Assembly (NCBI GenBank): GCA_021163545.1
Contig: JAGGTU010000047.1
Coordinates: 1-5,815 of the forward strand
Direction of reading: 5' to 3'
DNA: 5,815 bases
Source: a bacterium
GTDB taxonomy: Bacteria > Patescibacteriota > Minisyncoccia > Minisyncoccales > PEYH01
In this document: piece by piece, positions 5,813 through 5,815 of the stretch
How the letters are laid out: each line of letters opens with the position of its first letter
Numbering within the stretch: the stretch's first letter is position 1
Notes under the pieces: model-generated
What the model was told of the DNA's origin: nothing
Database searches by the model: none
What the model saw: only the letters and a program-made list of their open reading frames with translations
Made by a program: the position numbers and the translations under genes

Positions 5813-5815
5813 AAA

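Overview
The window holds five complete protein genes, all on the minus strand and tightly packed. In transcription order (high to low coordinate) they are an endonuclease Q-type PHP nuclease, an FtsZ, a GalU-type sugar-nucleotide pyrophosphorylase, a thioredoxin-reductase/AhpF-fold flavoprotein, and enolase. The gaps are 31 bp, 15 bp, -4 bp (ATGA stop/start overlap) and 52 bp, so this looks like one polycistronic unit. No gene-free stretch exceeds 123 bp. I see no RNA genes, CRISPR array or transposase.

The DNA is AT-rich and the proteins are short and lysine-rich. None of the four starts visible with upstream sequence has a convincing Shine-Dalgarno motif. Enolase, GalU and FtsZ keep their catalytic motifs but deviate at positions that are normally near-invariant. 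An EndoQ-family protein beside ftsZ, with none of the usual dcw neighbours, fits a small-genome bacterium of the Candidate Phyla Radiation (Patescibacteria, perhaps Microgenomates). That placement is inference from style and gene content, not a phylogenetic result. The bacterial-type FtsZ C-terminal peptide argues against Archaea.

The most striking feature is a GC-rich palindromic repeat of about 60 bp. One copy lies just downstream of enolase (25-86). A second lies inside the enolase coding sequence (about 936-1000), in frame and without a stop, adding about 22 Pro/Ser/Gly/Arg-rich residues at the junction of the N-terminal domain and the barrel. The copies share a 28-bp identical arm in the same orientation. 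This resembles in principle the Rickettsia palindromic elements that insert into coding genes. A separate perfect 11-bp hairpin is built into the last codons and stop codon of the flavoprotein gene.

Functionally the cluster mixes glycolysis (enolase), UDP-sugar supply for envelope polymers (GalU), redox balance (an AhpF-like, probably NADH-linked reductase), division (FtsZ with a strongly cationic linker) and repair of deaminated DNA (EndoQ ending in QKTLF, which matches the bacterial sliding-clamp-binding pattern). They do not form one obvious pathway; they look like housekeeping genes compressed into one operon.
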